DNA of 64,000 bases, taken from Chitinophaga oryziterrae. Its GTDB lineage: Bacteria > Bacteroidota > Bacteroidia > Chitinophagales > Chitinophagaceae. A program made the translations under genes and the position numbers. Below, one piece after another: positions 16,497-25,184 of the stretch (its first letter is position 1; the number at the start of each line of letters is the position of its first letter). Below the pieces are notes generated by a model. It made no database searches. It had not been told where the DNA came from and saw only the letters and a list, made by a program, of their open reading frames with translations. The stretch spans positions 1-64,000 of the forward strand of contig NZ_WRXO01000017.1 in assembly GCF_009758125.1 (NCBI RefSeq), written 5' to 3'.

Positions 16497-17321
16497 TTAA
16501 TAGGTCCTTGTTCTTCCGATATAAATATTACGGGCATTGAAATAAGTATCAGCCGTAGGCCCGGGAGCCCCGCTGGAACCTTCCATCTGCATATTAATGA
16601 TCACATACAAAGGCTTGCCCACGAAGTTGGCATTATGCACCGCCTTCCATACACCATCAATATAATAATGGATATCTACGTTGGTAGCACTCACTTTGGT
16701 GATCCATGCCCGGTAAGTATGCCAGCTGCCGGGAGAAGATACCGTCGTCAGCGTACTGGATACATCAGAAGATGTTCTGAAAGTATTCTGCCAGTTGGTA
16801 GCGCTGCCCTTAAACTCCATAATATCACTTTCAGGAGGCCAGCTGTTTACGCCTGTTAACCAGAATGCAGGCCAGGAACCGGTTACAGTAGGTACCTGAA
16901 AATCACATTTCACTTCCCAGTTGGGAAACTGATCGTTTACAAGTACATGTTCTTTTGTATTGATAGCACCGGAATGATAATGAATGGCCAGGTGCGGATC
17001 AGAAGTACTGGTGCCTTCATCCCAGGTAATTTTTGCAGCTTTTATTGTTAATATACTATTGTTTAAATAAATATGATTATGATCCGTACTGCTGCCATAC
17101 ATACGTGCGCTGCCGTTATGATCGGATCCCCAGGGATACAGATAATTCCAGGCAGCTTCAAAAGCGGTGTAATTCGCAAAACTACTGCTGTCTAAAACAG
17201 TTTCCCAGGTGTCTGCTGCTACAGCAGCCAGTTGTTGCTGCTGTAAAGATGGCTTGATGCCGGCAGTTTTCTGACAGGCAAACAAAAATGGGACGAGAAG
17301 GATTGTGATGATCGTTTTCAT
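16497..17321 (-). CDS. GH16 family glycoside hydrolase, lipoprotein
   Basis: The 274-residue protein starts with a lipoprotein signal (ITILLVPFLFAC, Cys16). The catalytic GH16 beta-jelly-roll follows, with the signature WPPESDIMEF containing Glu164, Asp166 and Glu169 (ExDxxE: nucleophile, helper, acid/base). GH16 enzymes cut beta-1,3 or beta-1,3/1,4 glucans, agar, carrageenan or xyloglucan; the exact substrate cannot be read here, though laminarinase-type activity is common in this phylum. Anchoring would place it in the outer membrane or periplasm. It stands alone, not in a polysaccharide utilisation locus. Confidence 0.9.
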   Translation of the reverse strand: MKTIITILLVPFLFACQKTAGIKPSLQQQQLAAVAADTWETVLDSSSFANYTAFEAAWNYLYPWGSDHNGSARMYGSSTDHNHIYLNNSILTIKAAKITWDEGTSTSDPHLAIHYHSGAINTKEHVLVNDQFPNWEVKCDFQVPTVTGSWPAFWLTGVNSWPPESDIMEFKGSATNWQNTFRTSSDVSSTLTTVSSPGSWHTYRAWITKVSATNVDIHYYIDGVWKAVHNANFVGKPLYVIINMQMEGSSGAPGPTADTYFNARNIYIGRTRTY

Positions 17322-17452
17322 AAAGCGGATTTTTGTATTAAAGAATATAGTTGCGAAACCTGTGGCCAGTGTTGGGTTATTGATAATTGTCGGATTAACA
17401 CTTACAATATAATAAAAAAAACTGGACAGATATTTGCTATACGCGGTTTAAT

Positions 17453-17692
17453 ATGAAATATGCCGACAAAGACATCCAGGAGATGGAGGATTTTTTTTCT
17501 ACTGCCGAATTGCCACAATCAATTGAATTATCAAAGGGAAGTAAGATTATCGACCTTAAAGCATTTGTATTCAGCCACCTGGCTATTATCAAACTGAGGA
17601 AAGGAGTAGGTATCTTCGAAGTATTTTACGAGCGTCTGCTTTTCGTAAAGAACAAACTGACACAGAACGATACGGCTAACAAAGCAGCATAA
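17453..17692 (+). CDS. DUF6965-like small protein
   Basis: The 79-residue protein fits the DUF6965 pattern: an acidic start with EMEDFFSTAELPQSIELS, then KIIDLKAFVFSHLAIIK and a final YERLLFVKNKL. The family has no known function. It is a free-standing gene closed by a strong hairpin shared with the convergent gene. Confidence 0.65.
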   Translation: MKYADKDIQEMEDFFSTAELPQSIELSKGSKIIDLKAFVFSHLAIIKLRKGVGIFEVFYERLLFVKNKLTQNDTANKAA

Positions 17693-17694
17693 TG

Positions 17695-17730
17695 AGAGGG
17701 CTGACCTGGAAACAAACAGGTCAGCCCTCT
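17695..17730. terminator. Bidirectional terminator between convergent genes
   Basis: AGAGGGCTGACCTG (17695-17708) pairs perfectly with 17717-17730, a 14-bp GC-rich stem with an 8-base loop, between the stops at 17692 and 17735. Confidence 0.75.
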
Positions 17731-17734
17731 GATC

Positions 17735-18883
17735 TTACAGTAATAAAATATCAATACGGTGCGCCTGCACCATCTGTGCTTTTTCCGACCAGGAGAACAC
17801 GGTGAAATATCCATCCTGAGATGCTACCAGCGCTAAAGCCCCATTCTGATCATGTATAAACTGCGCTGCTGAGAAATGCCTTGTTCCGCCAATACTGGAA
17901 GGATGCACCAGCATCGGGATCCCTCCTACCACCGGCTCTGTCATCAGCATCTGATCTACCGGAGTAGACCTTGCAGCGCGTGTAATCTTCGCTCCAAAAG
18001 CCATCAGCTCATGCTGATCATTAATAATGGTAGCGCCATCCACGGCTGTCAGTCCCGTCACATTTTCCACTTCACGTCTTAATGCCGTCTGCCAGTAGAT
18101 CTCTGTCACCTTGCTGCCGTCCTGCCGTATTAAGTCTGCCACACCGCCAAAGGCAGGGAACACCGGGTACTGTAAAGGATGTATGATAGAGTCCCGCCAG
18201 TGATCATTACCTGATGGCGTTACCAGCAGAATGCCACCCCGCATATGTGAACGCATGGATACGGCAATCTGGATCAATACATTCACGGGATCATTCCATA
18301 AAGGAGAAGAATTCAAGCCCAGTAATGAAGTGAGGATAGCAGGAGTATCGGGTAGCAGTCCGCTGTTTTCGTCCACCACCTGCACCTGGTCGCCTTTCAG
18401 TACCGCTACATTGGTAAACTTACCCAATCCTACTATACGGCGGTGTTTCACCACCAGTAATCCCGGTTCGGATACATCCAGTACAAAACAGTAATTGGGT
18501 AGTCTCATGGTGGTCCCCCAGATATATAACTCAGTGCCATCAAACCACACGCCTATATGAATACCCGCCCGCCCTACACCGGGAGCTAATTTCGTCAGCA
18601 CTTTCACTGTCAGTGGCAGGCGTTGTTCAAATAGTAAAGGTCTTCCTGCCTGGCAGGGTTGTAAAAATGCAAGAGAGATACGGGTAGGATTTCCCTCTTC
18701 CCTCCGCAGGCTTGCCCAAAACGCTACATCAATCATTTTTTCAATGATCGCCTCATCGGGCATTGTTGCCAGGTCTTCTTCACCATTTGCCTTTGCTGCT
18801 GCCAGATGTTTCTGAAAATGTCCTTCTATTGTGCCAGCTACCTTACTGGCAGCCTGATAAGTCGATTCGTTCGTCAATTCCAT
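17735..18883 (-). CDS. DACNV-type sensor protein, diadenylate-cyclase-like
   Basis: The N-terminal two thirds resemble the probable sensor domain called DACNV. The C-terminal part resembles a DisA/DAC nucleotide-binding domain: DGATIINDQHELMAFGAKI with Asp282-Gly283-Ala284, and GGTRHFSAAQF with Arg335-His336-Phe337. Active diadenylate cyclases have DGA and RHR; here the third residue of the second motif is Phe, so activity is doubtful. The start at 18883 (MELTNE) is preferred to the longer frame from 18973, because a TAGCTTTG promoter box lies at 18905-18912, inside the longer version. It is divergent from the pyruvate oxidase-type gene. Confidence 0.7.
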   Translation of the reverse strand: MELTNESTYQAASKVAGTIEGHFQKHLAAAKANGEEDLATMPDEAIIEKMIDVAFWASLRREEGNPTRISLAFLQPCQAGRPLLFEQRLPLTVKVLTKLAPGVGRAGIHIGVWFDGTELYIWGTTMRLPNYCFVLDVSEPGLLVVKHRRIVGLGKFTNVAVLKGDQVQVVDENSGLLPDTPAILTSLLGLNSSPLWNDPVNVLIQIAVSMRSHMRGGILLVTPSGNDHWRDSIIHPLQYPVFPAFGGVADLIRQDGSKVTEIYWQTALRREVENVTGLTAVDGATIINDQHELMAFGAKITRAARSTPVDQMLMTEPVVGGIPMLVHPSSIGGTRHFSAAQFIHDQNGALALVASQDGYFTVFSWSEKAQMVQAHRIDILLL

Positions 18884-18904
18884 AAAGAAGCCATTAAATA
18901 ACTT

Positions 18905-18912
18905 CAAAGCTA
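18905..18912 (-). promoter_or_regulatory. -7 box of the DACNV gene
   Basis: The minus strand reads TAGCTTTG, an exact TAnnTTTG match, 21 bases before the ATG at 18883. A good -33 TTTG at the right distance is not clear. Confidence 0.45.
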
Positions 18913-19024
18913 TAGAAAAACAAAATAGTGTTTGCCCAATTACGTAAAATGATGTACAATCTATTGATGGCAAAGAATTTGTAACAATTATTACTCAATT
19001 TCCACTCACAAAACCCAATTCAGA

Positions 19025-20752
19025 ATGTCAAAAACCATAGCAGCCAAACTGGTAGCACAATTGGTACAGGCTGGTGTAAAGCGTGTACATGGCGTAACAG
19101 GAGATTCGTTAAATGGTATAGTAGATGAGATACGCCAGTGCGGAAAAATTGAGTGGATCCATTACAGGCACGAAGAGGCGGCCGCTTTTGCAGCAGGTGC
19201 GGAAGCTCAGCTGACAGGCGCACTGGCCGTATGCGCCGGTAGCTGTGGCCCGGGAAACCTTCACCTCATCAATGGTTTGTACGATTGCCATCGCAGTATG
19301 GCCCCCGTACTGGCTATCGCGGCGCATATTCCCAGCAGTGAAATAGGGACCGGCTACTTCCAGGAAACACATCCCGAATTAATCTTCCGGGAATGCAGTC
19401 ATTATTGCGAGATCATCTCTTCTGCCAGGCAGATGCCCCGCGTATTACAGATCGCTATGCAAAATGCGATCGGCCTGCGTGGTGTAGCTGTTATCGGCAT
19501 CTCCGGGGATGTGGCGATGGAGAAAGTGGAAGACGATTACCTGGAACATCCCATCTTATTAACACGCCCTGCTATCCGCCCTTCAGATACAGAGCTGGAT
19601 AAACTGGCCACACTTATCAACCAGGCTTCCAAAGTGACCCTGCTATGCGGCCGTGGCTGCGCCGGGGCGCATGATGCCCTGATACAGTTTGGGGAAACCG
19701 TCTACTCTCCTATGGTACATGCGTTAAGAGGCAAGGAACATGTGGAATATGATAATCCTTTTGATGTGGGCATGACCGGCCTCATTGGATTTTCTTCCGG
19801 CTTCCGTGCCATGGAAGCGGCAGACCTTATCCTATTATTAGGTACAGATTTTCCTTACTCCAATTTCCTGCCTACAAAATCCAAGAAAGTTGTACAGCTG
19901 GATATCCGGGCAGAACGCCTGGGCAGAAGATGCCGTATAGACCTGGGACTGGTGGGCGATGTGAAAGAAACACTGGAAGCCTTACTCCCGCTGTTACAAC
20001 CAAAAACCGACAGGGATCACCTGGACCAATGTGTAGATCATTATAAAGACAGCCGCAAATCACTGGATGCTCATGCTACCGGTAAGGAAGGTACAACTCC
20101 CATCCACCCGGAATATCTTACAAAAATCATCAGTGAAACGGCGGCTGATAATGCCATCTTCACCGCAGACGTAGGCGAACCTACGGTATGGGCTGCCCGT
20201 TACCTGAAAATGACCAAAGAACGCAGACTGCTGGGCTCTTTCAATCATGGATCCATGGCCAGCGCTATGCCACAGGCTATCGGCGCACAACTGGAATTCC
20301 CCGGAAGACAGGTGATCTCTCTATCCGGTGATGGTGGTTTTGCGATGATGATGGGCGATCTGCTCACTATCTATCAATATAATCTCCCTGTTAAAATAGT
20401 GATCTATAATAACGGACAACTGGGATTTGTAGCGATGGAAATGAAAGTAGCAGGTTTGCCTCCTTTCGGTACAGACCTGAAGAATCCAGACTTTGCAAAA
20501 ATGGCTGCTGCTATAGGCATTAAAGGTATACGGGTGGAAAGTCCGGAAAATATTCAGGAAGCCATAGAAAAAGCCCTCGCGCACGACGGGCCGGTGTTAA
20601 TAGATGTAGTAGTCAATCCCAGCGCATTAACAATGCCGCCAAAGATTGAATTATCACAGGCAAAAGGATTCGGTATCTATATGCTGAAACAGATCTTTAA
20701 TGGTAACGGCAGTGAAGTGTGGCAAACACTTAAAAGCAATTTCCTGGAATAA
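19025..20752 (+). CDS. poxB: ThDP-dependent pyruvate oxidase / pyruvate:quinone oxidoreductase
   Basis: The 575-residue protein has the three-domain plan of the POX/acetolactate synthase family. The N-terminal Pyr domain has the ThDP-activating Glu in HYRHEEAAAFAAGAEA; a middle FAD-type domain follows with LLLGTDFPYSNFLP. The C-terminal PP domain has the ThDP/Mg motif GDGGFAMMMGDL ending in YNNG. Length and motifs best fit pyruvate dehydrogenase (quinone), which converts pyruvate to acetate and CO2 and passes electrons to the membrane pool; an acetolactate synthase-like activity is less likely. The gene is monocistronic and convergent with a KAS III gene 2 bases away. Gene symbol by family only. 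Confidence 0.85.
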   Translation: MSKTIAAKLVAQLVQAGVKRVHGVTGDSLNGIVDEIRQCGKIEWIHYRHEEAAAFAAGAEAQLTGALAVCAGSCGPGNLHLINGLYDCHRSMAPVLAIAAHIPSSEIGTGYFQETHPELIFRECSHYCEIISSARQMPRVLQIAMQNAIGLRGVAVIGISGDVAMEKVEDDYLEHPILLTRPAIRPSDTELDKLATLINQASKVTLLCGRGCAGAHDALIQFGETVYSPMVHALRGKEHVEYDNPFDVGMTGLIGFSSGFRAMEAADLILLLGTDFPYSNFLPTKSKKVVQLDIRAERLGRRCRIDLGLVGDVKETLEALLPLLQPKTDRDHLDQCVDHYKDSRKSLDAHATGKEGTTPIHPEYLTKIISETAADNAIFTADVGEPTVWAARYLKMTKERRLLGSFNHGSMASAMPQAIGAQLEFPGRQVISLSGDGGFAMMMGDLLTIYQYNLPVKIVIYNNGQLGFVAMEMKVAGLPPFGTDLKNPDFAKMAAAIGIKGIRVESPENIQEAIEKALAHDGPVLIDVVVNPSALTMPPKIELSQAKGFGIYMLKQIFNGNGSEVWQTLKSNFLE

Positions 20753-20754
20753 AA

Positions 20755-21831
20755 CTAGAGTTTATAACAAATAGCATTGATATTCATACCAGCGCCGACA
20801 GAAGCAAAGAGAACGATATCTCCCTGTTTTAATGCATGGTCAGTTATCGTTCCTCTTTTTACCATGTCGAACAGGGTTGGAACCGTGGCTACAGAACTAT
20901 TACCCAGCTCCTTAATATTCATCGGCATAATATTAACAGGGATCGTACTGATATCATAGAGCATATAAAATGCTTTGATAATAGCGATATCCATCTTTTC
21001 ATTTGCCTGATGTATAAAGATCTTCTTTACGTCTCTGATATCTACCTTACTTTTTTCCAGACAAGCCTTCATGGCTTCAGGTACATGTTTCAGTGAAAAC
21101 TCGTATACCTTACGGCCCTGCATCTTGATATAACGGATACGGGGATCTGCTTCCGGGAAATAAGATTTTCCCATGTAGATATAATTGAGTTCATCCATCA
21201 CAAAAGACTGTGCAACGGCGCCTAATATGCCAGGCCCGGCTTCGCCTTCCTGTGCTTCTATGATCACGGCTCCTGCTCCATCACTGAAAATCATGCTGTC
21301 GCGGTCATAACAGTCAATTACACGGCTCAGGGTTTCGGTCCCGATTACCAGGCATCTTTTAGCCTGACCGGATTTAAAGAATGCATCTGCATGGATCAAT
21401 CCCTGTATCCAGCCCGGACAACCGAATAAAAGATCGTAAGGTATGCAGGAAGGGTTTTTGATACCCAGTATTTGTTTAACACGCGATGCCAGGGACGGTA
21501 CCGCGTCAGATTGTATCGTATGTTTACTAACGTTCCCGAAGTTGTGCGCAACAATGATCTGATCAATGGACTCAGGATCAATGCCTGCATCTTTAATGGC
21601 TACACTGGCAGCAATAGCCGCCATGTCTGATGCATTCATTTCCTTGTTCGCATATCGCCGTTCATGGATCCCCGTTATCTGTTCAAACTTCTTAATGATG
21701 TCTACAGCAGCATTAGGGATACGTTGCTGATGCTCATCATAAAAATCATGGATGGCAAATTCGCTGTTGATCTTTTTATTCTCTGGTACAAAACTACCGG
21801 TACCTGTTATTACTGTTCTTATCGGAAACAT
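20755..21831 (-). CDS. 3-oxoacyl-ACP synthase III family (KAS III-like)
   Basis: The 358-residue thiolase-fold enzyme carries the full KAS III triad: Cys138 in LLFGCPGW, His274 in IFIHQANEK and Asn311 in ELGNSSVAT. Such enzymes condense acyl-CoA with malonyl-ACP to start fatty acids (FabH) or make related bonds in secondary lipids. Its divergence from housekeeping FabH (longer N-terminal part, HNFGNVSKH) and its solitary position suggest a specialised role, for example in flexirubin- or aryl-polyene-like or beta-ketone lipid synthesis, but this is not proven. A well-formed promoter lies upstream. Confidence 0.85.
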   Translation of the reverse strand: MFPIRTVITGTGSFVPENKKINSEFAIHDFYDEHQQRIPNAAVDIIKKFEQITGIHERRYANKEMNASDMAAIAASVAIKDAGIDPESIDQIIVAHNFGNVSKHTIQSDAVPSLASRVKQILGIKNPSCIPYDLLFGCPGWIQGLIHADAFFKSGQAKRCLVIGTETLSRVIDCYDRDSMIFSDGAGAVIIEAQEGEAGPGILGAVAQSFVMDELNYIYMGKSYFPEADPRIRYIKMQGRKVYEFSLKHVPEAMKACLEKSKVDIRDVKKIFIHQANEKMDIAIIKAFYMLYDISTIPVNIMPMNIKELGNSSVATVPTLFDMVKRGTITDHALKQGDIVLFASVGAGMNINAICYKL

Positions 21832-21885
21832 ATCTTAATTCGTTGTTTATACTCTAAACGTATACTTTGCTATTTTTTCATAAGC

Positions 21886-21915
21886 CAAAGATATGAGATA
21901 TGAAGGTAAGCCAAA
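21886..21915 (-). promoter_or_regulatory. Bacteroidota promoter of the KAS III gene
   Basis: On the minus strand TTTG (21912-21915) and TATCTTTG (21886-21893) are separated by 18 bases, close to the TTTG-N19-TAnnTTTG consensus. The 5' untranslated region would be about 50 bases. Confidence 0.65.
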
Positions 21916-21981
21916 TTGATAACAATCAGCTATATATATGATCTGAATAATTCATACCTTAACTTCGCATAAAGACAGGTA

Positions 21982-22422
21982 ATGAACAAAGATCATGAGT
22001 TTTACATGCACAGGTGCGTGGCACTGGGCATACTGGCCGGTCACCGGGGGGATAGTCCGGTAGGATCAGTGATTGTAAAGGACGGACATATTATAGGAGA
22101 AGGCATGGAAGGTGGGAAAACCAATATGGACATAACATTCCATGCTGAAATAGAGGCCATCAGGCATGCTACTCATGCTTTAAAGAGCCAGGACCTTTCT
22201 GATTGTACCCTATACACCACGCATGAACCCTGTATCATGTGTTCCTATGTGATCAGGCATACAAGAATTAATACGGTCGTGATGGGACTGACTACAGGGG
22301 AAATTGGCGGATACAGTTCTTTATATCCCATATTAAAAGATACTTCTATAAAACATTGGGATAATCCTCCAACTATTATCACGGGTATACTGGAAGATCA
22401 CTGCAGAGGATTACATAAATAA
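21982..22422 (+). CDS. Cytidine/deoxycytidylate-type deaminase
   Basis: The 146-residue enzyme has the zinc deaminase motifs HAE (His54-Ala-Glu56) and EPCIMC (Cys84 and Cys87). This motif pair with TTHEPCIMCS and a length near 150 is typical for guanine deaminase, nucleoside deaminase or tRNA adenosine deaminase TadA. A TadA identity is less likely because the C-terminal part is atypical. It probably converts a free base or nucleoside to its keto form in the cytoplasm. It stands divergent from the KAS III gene. Confidence 0.85.
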   Translation: MNKDHEFYMHRCVALGILAGHRGDSPVGSVIVKDGHIIGEGMEGGKTNMDITFHAEIEAIRHATHALKSQDLSDCTLYTTHEPCIMCSYVIRHTRINTVVMGLTTGEIGGYSSLYPILKDTSIKHWDNPPTIITGILEDHCRGLHK

Positions 22423-22429
22423 GCTGAGA

Positions 22430-22921
22430 TCATGACAGTCCTCCATCCAACTGTTTAAAGGCCTTTTTCATCTTCGGTATTAATACATCAAGGGGGACCT
22501 CTAATTTCTCAGCAGCATCCTGCAGGCTTAATCCTTTAAAGAAAACAAGAGAGATGGCATCATTCAGGTATTGAAGGTCTGATATACCTGTGTCTGCCTT
22601 ATTGACCGTACCTGTTTCGGGCAAAGCATTAATAGAAACCCTCATTGTTATCTTCAGCATCCAGGTTAACAGCCGTTCCTTTTCAGGCTCGTACATTGCC
22701 AGACCTTTCCATATTAGTATAAAACTATGCTGTAAAACGCTCTCTGCAATAAAAGGATCATCTACGATCCTGTTAATGAAACCAAACAGCACACCCGCAT
22801 ACTGATCGTACAGTTTGGAAATTGCTTCCGGGTCGCCCTGTCTGATAGCAACTACTATGTTATGTCCTCCATTATTTCCCGGAGTATGAGGCACGTTGGA
22901 ATCGTCTTTAGTCGGTAGCAC
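22430..22921 (-). CDS. ECF-like RNA polymerase sigma factor
   Basis: The 163-residue protein matches a short sigma-70 factor: region 2 with DPEAISKLYDQYAGVLFGFI and ESVLQHSFILIWKGL, and region 4 with LVFFKGLSLQDAAEKLEVPL. The linker is short, and the DNA-binding helix of region 4 is followed by a compact C terminus. No anti-sigma gene is beside it. Its target genes are unknown. The stop lies 7 bases from the convergent deaminase gene. Confidence 0.75.
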   Translation of the reverse strand: MLPTKDDSNVPHTPGNNGGHNIVVAIRQGDPEAISKLYDQYAGVLFGFINRIVDDPFIAESVLQHSFILIWKGLAMYEPEKERLLTWMLKITMRVSINALPETGTVNKADTGISDLQYLNDAISLVFFKGLSLQDAAEKLEVPLDVLIPKMKKAFKQLDGGLS

Positions 22922-22962
22922 TGTAAATAAAGATAATTTATTAATCTCACATAGTAATAAAA

Positions 22963-23421
22963 CTATATACCAACCCCTATCTTTATCACAACCTTCTTTA
23001 CAGAAACCGGTGTTCCAACACGAATATTAGGCATGTGCAGGTCGGTAGGAAAGAAAACCGCAAAGTTCCCCTGATTCAGTTTTGAGAAGAATAAAGGCTT
23101 TTCCGCAAATAACATAAAGTCGGTCTCTGCTTCATAGGCTTTGGATGGGATTTGTTGCTGCAGGAAGTCGTGCCCGATCAGTTCCTCTCCCTTTACGATG
23201 TATTGCACATCAATATATTTGCGGTGGGATTCCATCTGTTCCCCTTCTGTATCTATCGTATCATATTCATTTACAATGGCAAAGATATTAGTACCTTCTA
23301 TTTCATACCGGCCTTTTTCTACTTTGTCGAAATCAGTGTTTGCCAGGTATTCAAATGCTTTTATAAAGCGGGGGCCGAGGCCATAATAAAGATGTGCGTT
23401 TTGTAATGTATCCAGTATCAT
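22963..23421 (-). CDS. YhcH/YjgK/YiaL family protein
   Basis: The 152-residue cupin-type protein belongs to the YhcH/YjgK/YiaL family: KGRYEIEGTNIFAIVNEYDT, then SHRKYIDVQYIVKGEE and a final FPTDLHMPNI with metal-binding residues. Members take part in sugar or sialic-acid handling, some as anomerases. A promoter box and an 8-bp dyad lie directly before the start, suggesting control by a DNA-binding regulator. No sugar genes are adjacent. Confidence 0.85.
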   Translation of the reverse strand: MILDTLQNAHLYYGLGPRFIKAFEYLANTDFDKVEKGRYEIEGTNIFAIVNEYDTIDTEGEQMESHRKYIDVQYIVKGEELIGHDFLQQQIPSKAYEAETDFMLFAEKPLFFSKLNQGNFAVFFPTDLHMPNIRVGTPVSVKKVVIKIGVGI

Positions 23422-23424
23422 ATG

Positions 23425-23448
23425 GCCGCAAAAGTAATTATTTGCGGC
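23425..23448. promoter_or_regulatory. Operator-like dyad over the YhcH promoter
   Basis: GCCGCAAA (23425-23432) and TTTGCGGC (23441-23448) are perfect complements separated by 8 bases. The dyad overlaps the -7 box at 23429-23436, so a bound protein would block transcription. Confidence 0.55.
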
Positions 23449-23460
23449 TATAAGTACGAA
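23429..23460 (-). promoter_or_regulatory. Promoter of the YhcH-type gene
   Basis: The minus strand has TTCG (23457-23460, one mismatch from TTTG), a 20-base spacer and TACTTTTG (23429-23436). The ATG at 23421 follows 7 bases later, so the transcript would be leaderless or nearly so. Confidence 0.55.
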
Positions 23461-23496
23461 CAGGATTTTATAACCCTCCCTGCTCCGGGCACCATA

Positions 23497-23769
23497 TTAC
23501 CGGTTGATCTCATTCAACAGTACTGCGAACCTTTTCATCAGTTCCATTGTTTCAGGGATATTATTCTCTGATTCTATCAGCAAGGGCATAAAAGCTTCCA
23601 TCCGTTCTATCAGGGTAGCGGGTATGTTCGGATATTTCCTGAGTATGCCAATACTTTCTTCTACCTGTAGCCTGGCATACCCTGATAATTTGAAAGAATA
23701 AGGAGGCTCCCTGAAGTAAATCCTGATCTCTGTCAGTCTTGTAATATCCTTATTATTGAGTTTCATCAT
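23497..23769 (-). CDS. Hypothetical helical protein
   Basis: The 90-residue protein starts with MMKLNNKDITRLTEI and is predicted mostly helical, with YARLQVEESIGILRKYP and ERMEAFMPLLIESENN. No family recognised. An exact -7 box (TAACTTTG, 23772-23779 on the minus strand) lies only 2 bases before the first ATG, so the message may be leaderless or start at the second ATG. It is divergent from the P460-like gene. Confidence 0.55.
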   Translation of the reverse strand: MMKLNNKDITRLTEIRIYFREPPYSFKLSGYARLQVEESIGILRKYPNIPATLIERMEAFMPLLIESENNIPETMELMKRFAVLLNEINR

Positions 23770-23871
23770 TACAAAGTTATCACTTATCCTTTAATTCATT
23801 ACGCTCAACCTTTTTAACACTCGTGTATGCATGGTTTTCCTATAATTTTATAAAAATTAATACATCATATC

Positions 23872-25134
23872 ATGTCTAAAAGGAAATGGTTGTTAGGTTT
23901 GTTATTCCTGCTTATCTGTTTCACAGGTATCCAGTTCATTCGCCCGGAAATAAAGAATCCACCGGTAACTGCTGATATACAGGCGCCGGATGATGTAAAA
24001 AAGATCCTTAAAAAATCATGCTACGACTGCCACTCCAATGAAACCGAACTGAAATGGTTCGACCAGATAGCTCCTGCTTACTGGCTGGTAGCAGACCATG
24101 TTAAAGAAGGCAGGGAAGATCTGAATTTTTCCAACTGGGACAGCCTTGCTCCCGGAGATAAAAAGGGTAGTCTCTTTCTTTCCATGAATCAGATCCTCTT
24201 TAAGGAAATGCCTCTCAGCGATTATACGATGCTGCATCCGGAGGCAAAGATCTCTGACAATGATATCACAATTCTTAAGAATTATCTGATCAGTCTCACG
24301 CCTGTTAAAACATCCGATTCTGCCAGGTTCAGCGCGGCTGAGAAACAATATAACGACTGGATCAATAAAGCTGCCATAGCGGTAAATCCTGCCCTTAACG
24401 GCATTGAATTCATAAAAGGATATGGTCAATGGAAAGCTATCAGTACTACCGACAGGTTTGATAACAGCACCTTACGCGTGATATTCGGTAATGCTATTGC
24501 CGTGAAAGCGATTGAAGAACATCATACCAATCCCTGGCCTGATGGTACCACCTTCGCTAAAGTAGCCTGGGAACAACTGGTAGATGCGGATAGTGTGGTA
24601 CATGCAGGGGAATTTAAACAGGTAGAGTTTATGATCAAGGATGCAGATAAATACAAAAAGACCAAAGGATGGGGATGGGCAAGATGGAAAGGAATGGACC
24701 TGAAACCTTATGGGAAAACAGTATTATTTGCCAATGAATGTGTAAGTTGTCACAAGCCTTTAAAAGATAATGACTACGTATTTACAACACCGCTTGCACT
24801 GGAAACTGATACGCTGTTACAATGGAAAGTCATCAGTACCAGGGTAGATAAACAACATAAAACGATGTCTACTTTATATGCGAATGATATTGCTTACCAA
24901 TACGCACGTACGCGGGGAGACAGTAATTATCCTGCCCAGGCGCAACTGACCCTTGTAACGTGGAACCAGCAATCAGATGCTCACTGGTTTGGGGCAAATA
25001 CACCTGCACAGGTAAAGTCTGTTGAACTCGTGAAGTTTGATCCGGCACCTGGTTATAAAGTGATTAAAGGAACACCTGAAAGAGATAATATGAATGCGAT
25101 GATCCATCAGCGGTTATCGGTAACAGCGGAATAA
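23872..25134 (+). CDS. Haem-binding/cytochrome P460 domain protein
   Basis: The 420-residue exported protein begins with a membrane-type signal (LLGLLFLLICFTGIQF). An N-terminal haem-binding domain follows, with CYDCHSNETELKWFDQIAP as the CxxCH haem site. The second half is cytochrome P460-like with GWGWARWKGMDLKPYG and a second haem motif CVSCH. Such proteins are periplasmic electron carriers or detoxifying haem enzymes of poorly known role. The gene is monocistronic and ends at a strong terminator. Confidence 0.8.
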   Translation: MSKRKWLLGLLFLLICFTGIQFIRPEIKNPPVTADIQAPDDVKKILKKSCYDCHSNETELKWFDQIAPAYWLVADHVKEGREDLNFSNWDSLAPGDKKGSLFLSMNQILFKEMPLSDYTMLHPEAKISDNDITILKNYLISLTPVKTSDSARFSAAEKQYNDWINKAAIAVNPALNGIEFIKGYGQWKAISTTDRFDNSTLRVIFGNAIAVKAIEEHHTNPWPDGTTFAKVAWEQLVDADSVVHAGEFKQVEFMIKDADKYKKTKGWGWARWKGMDLKPYGKTVLFANECVSCHKPLKDNDYVFTTPLALETDTLLQWKVISTRVDKQHKTMSTLYANDIAYQYARTRGDSNYPAQAQLTLVTWNQQSDAHWFGANTPAQVKSVELVKFDPAPGYKVIKGTPERDNMNAMIHQRLSVTAE

Positions 25135-25144
25135 GATTTTTTTT

Positions 25145-25169
25145 GTGGATGGTGCTTCGCACCATCCAC
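25145..25169. terminator. Bidirectional terminator
   Basis: GTGGATGGTGC (25145-25155) and its perfect complement (25159-25169) leave a 3-base loop; T8 precedes and A8 follows the stem, so it works for both convergent genes. Confidence 0.9.
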
Positions 25170-25184
25170 AAAAAAAACCGATAA

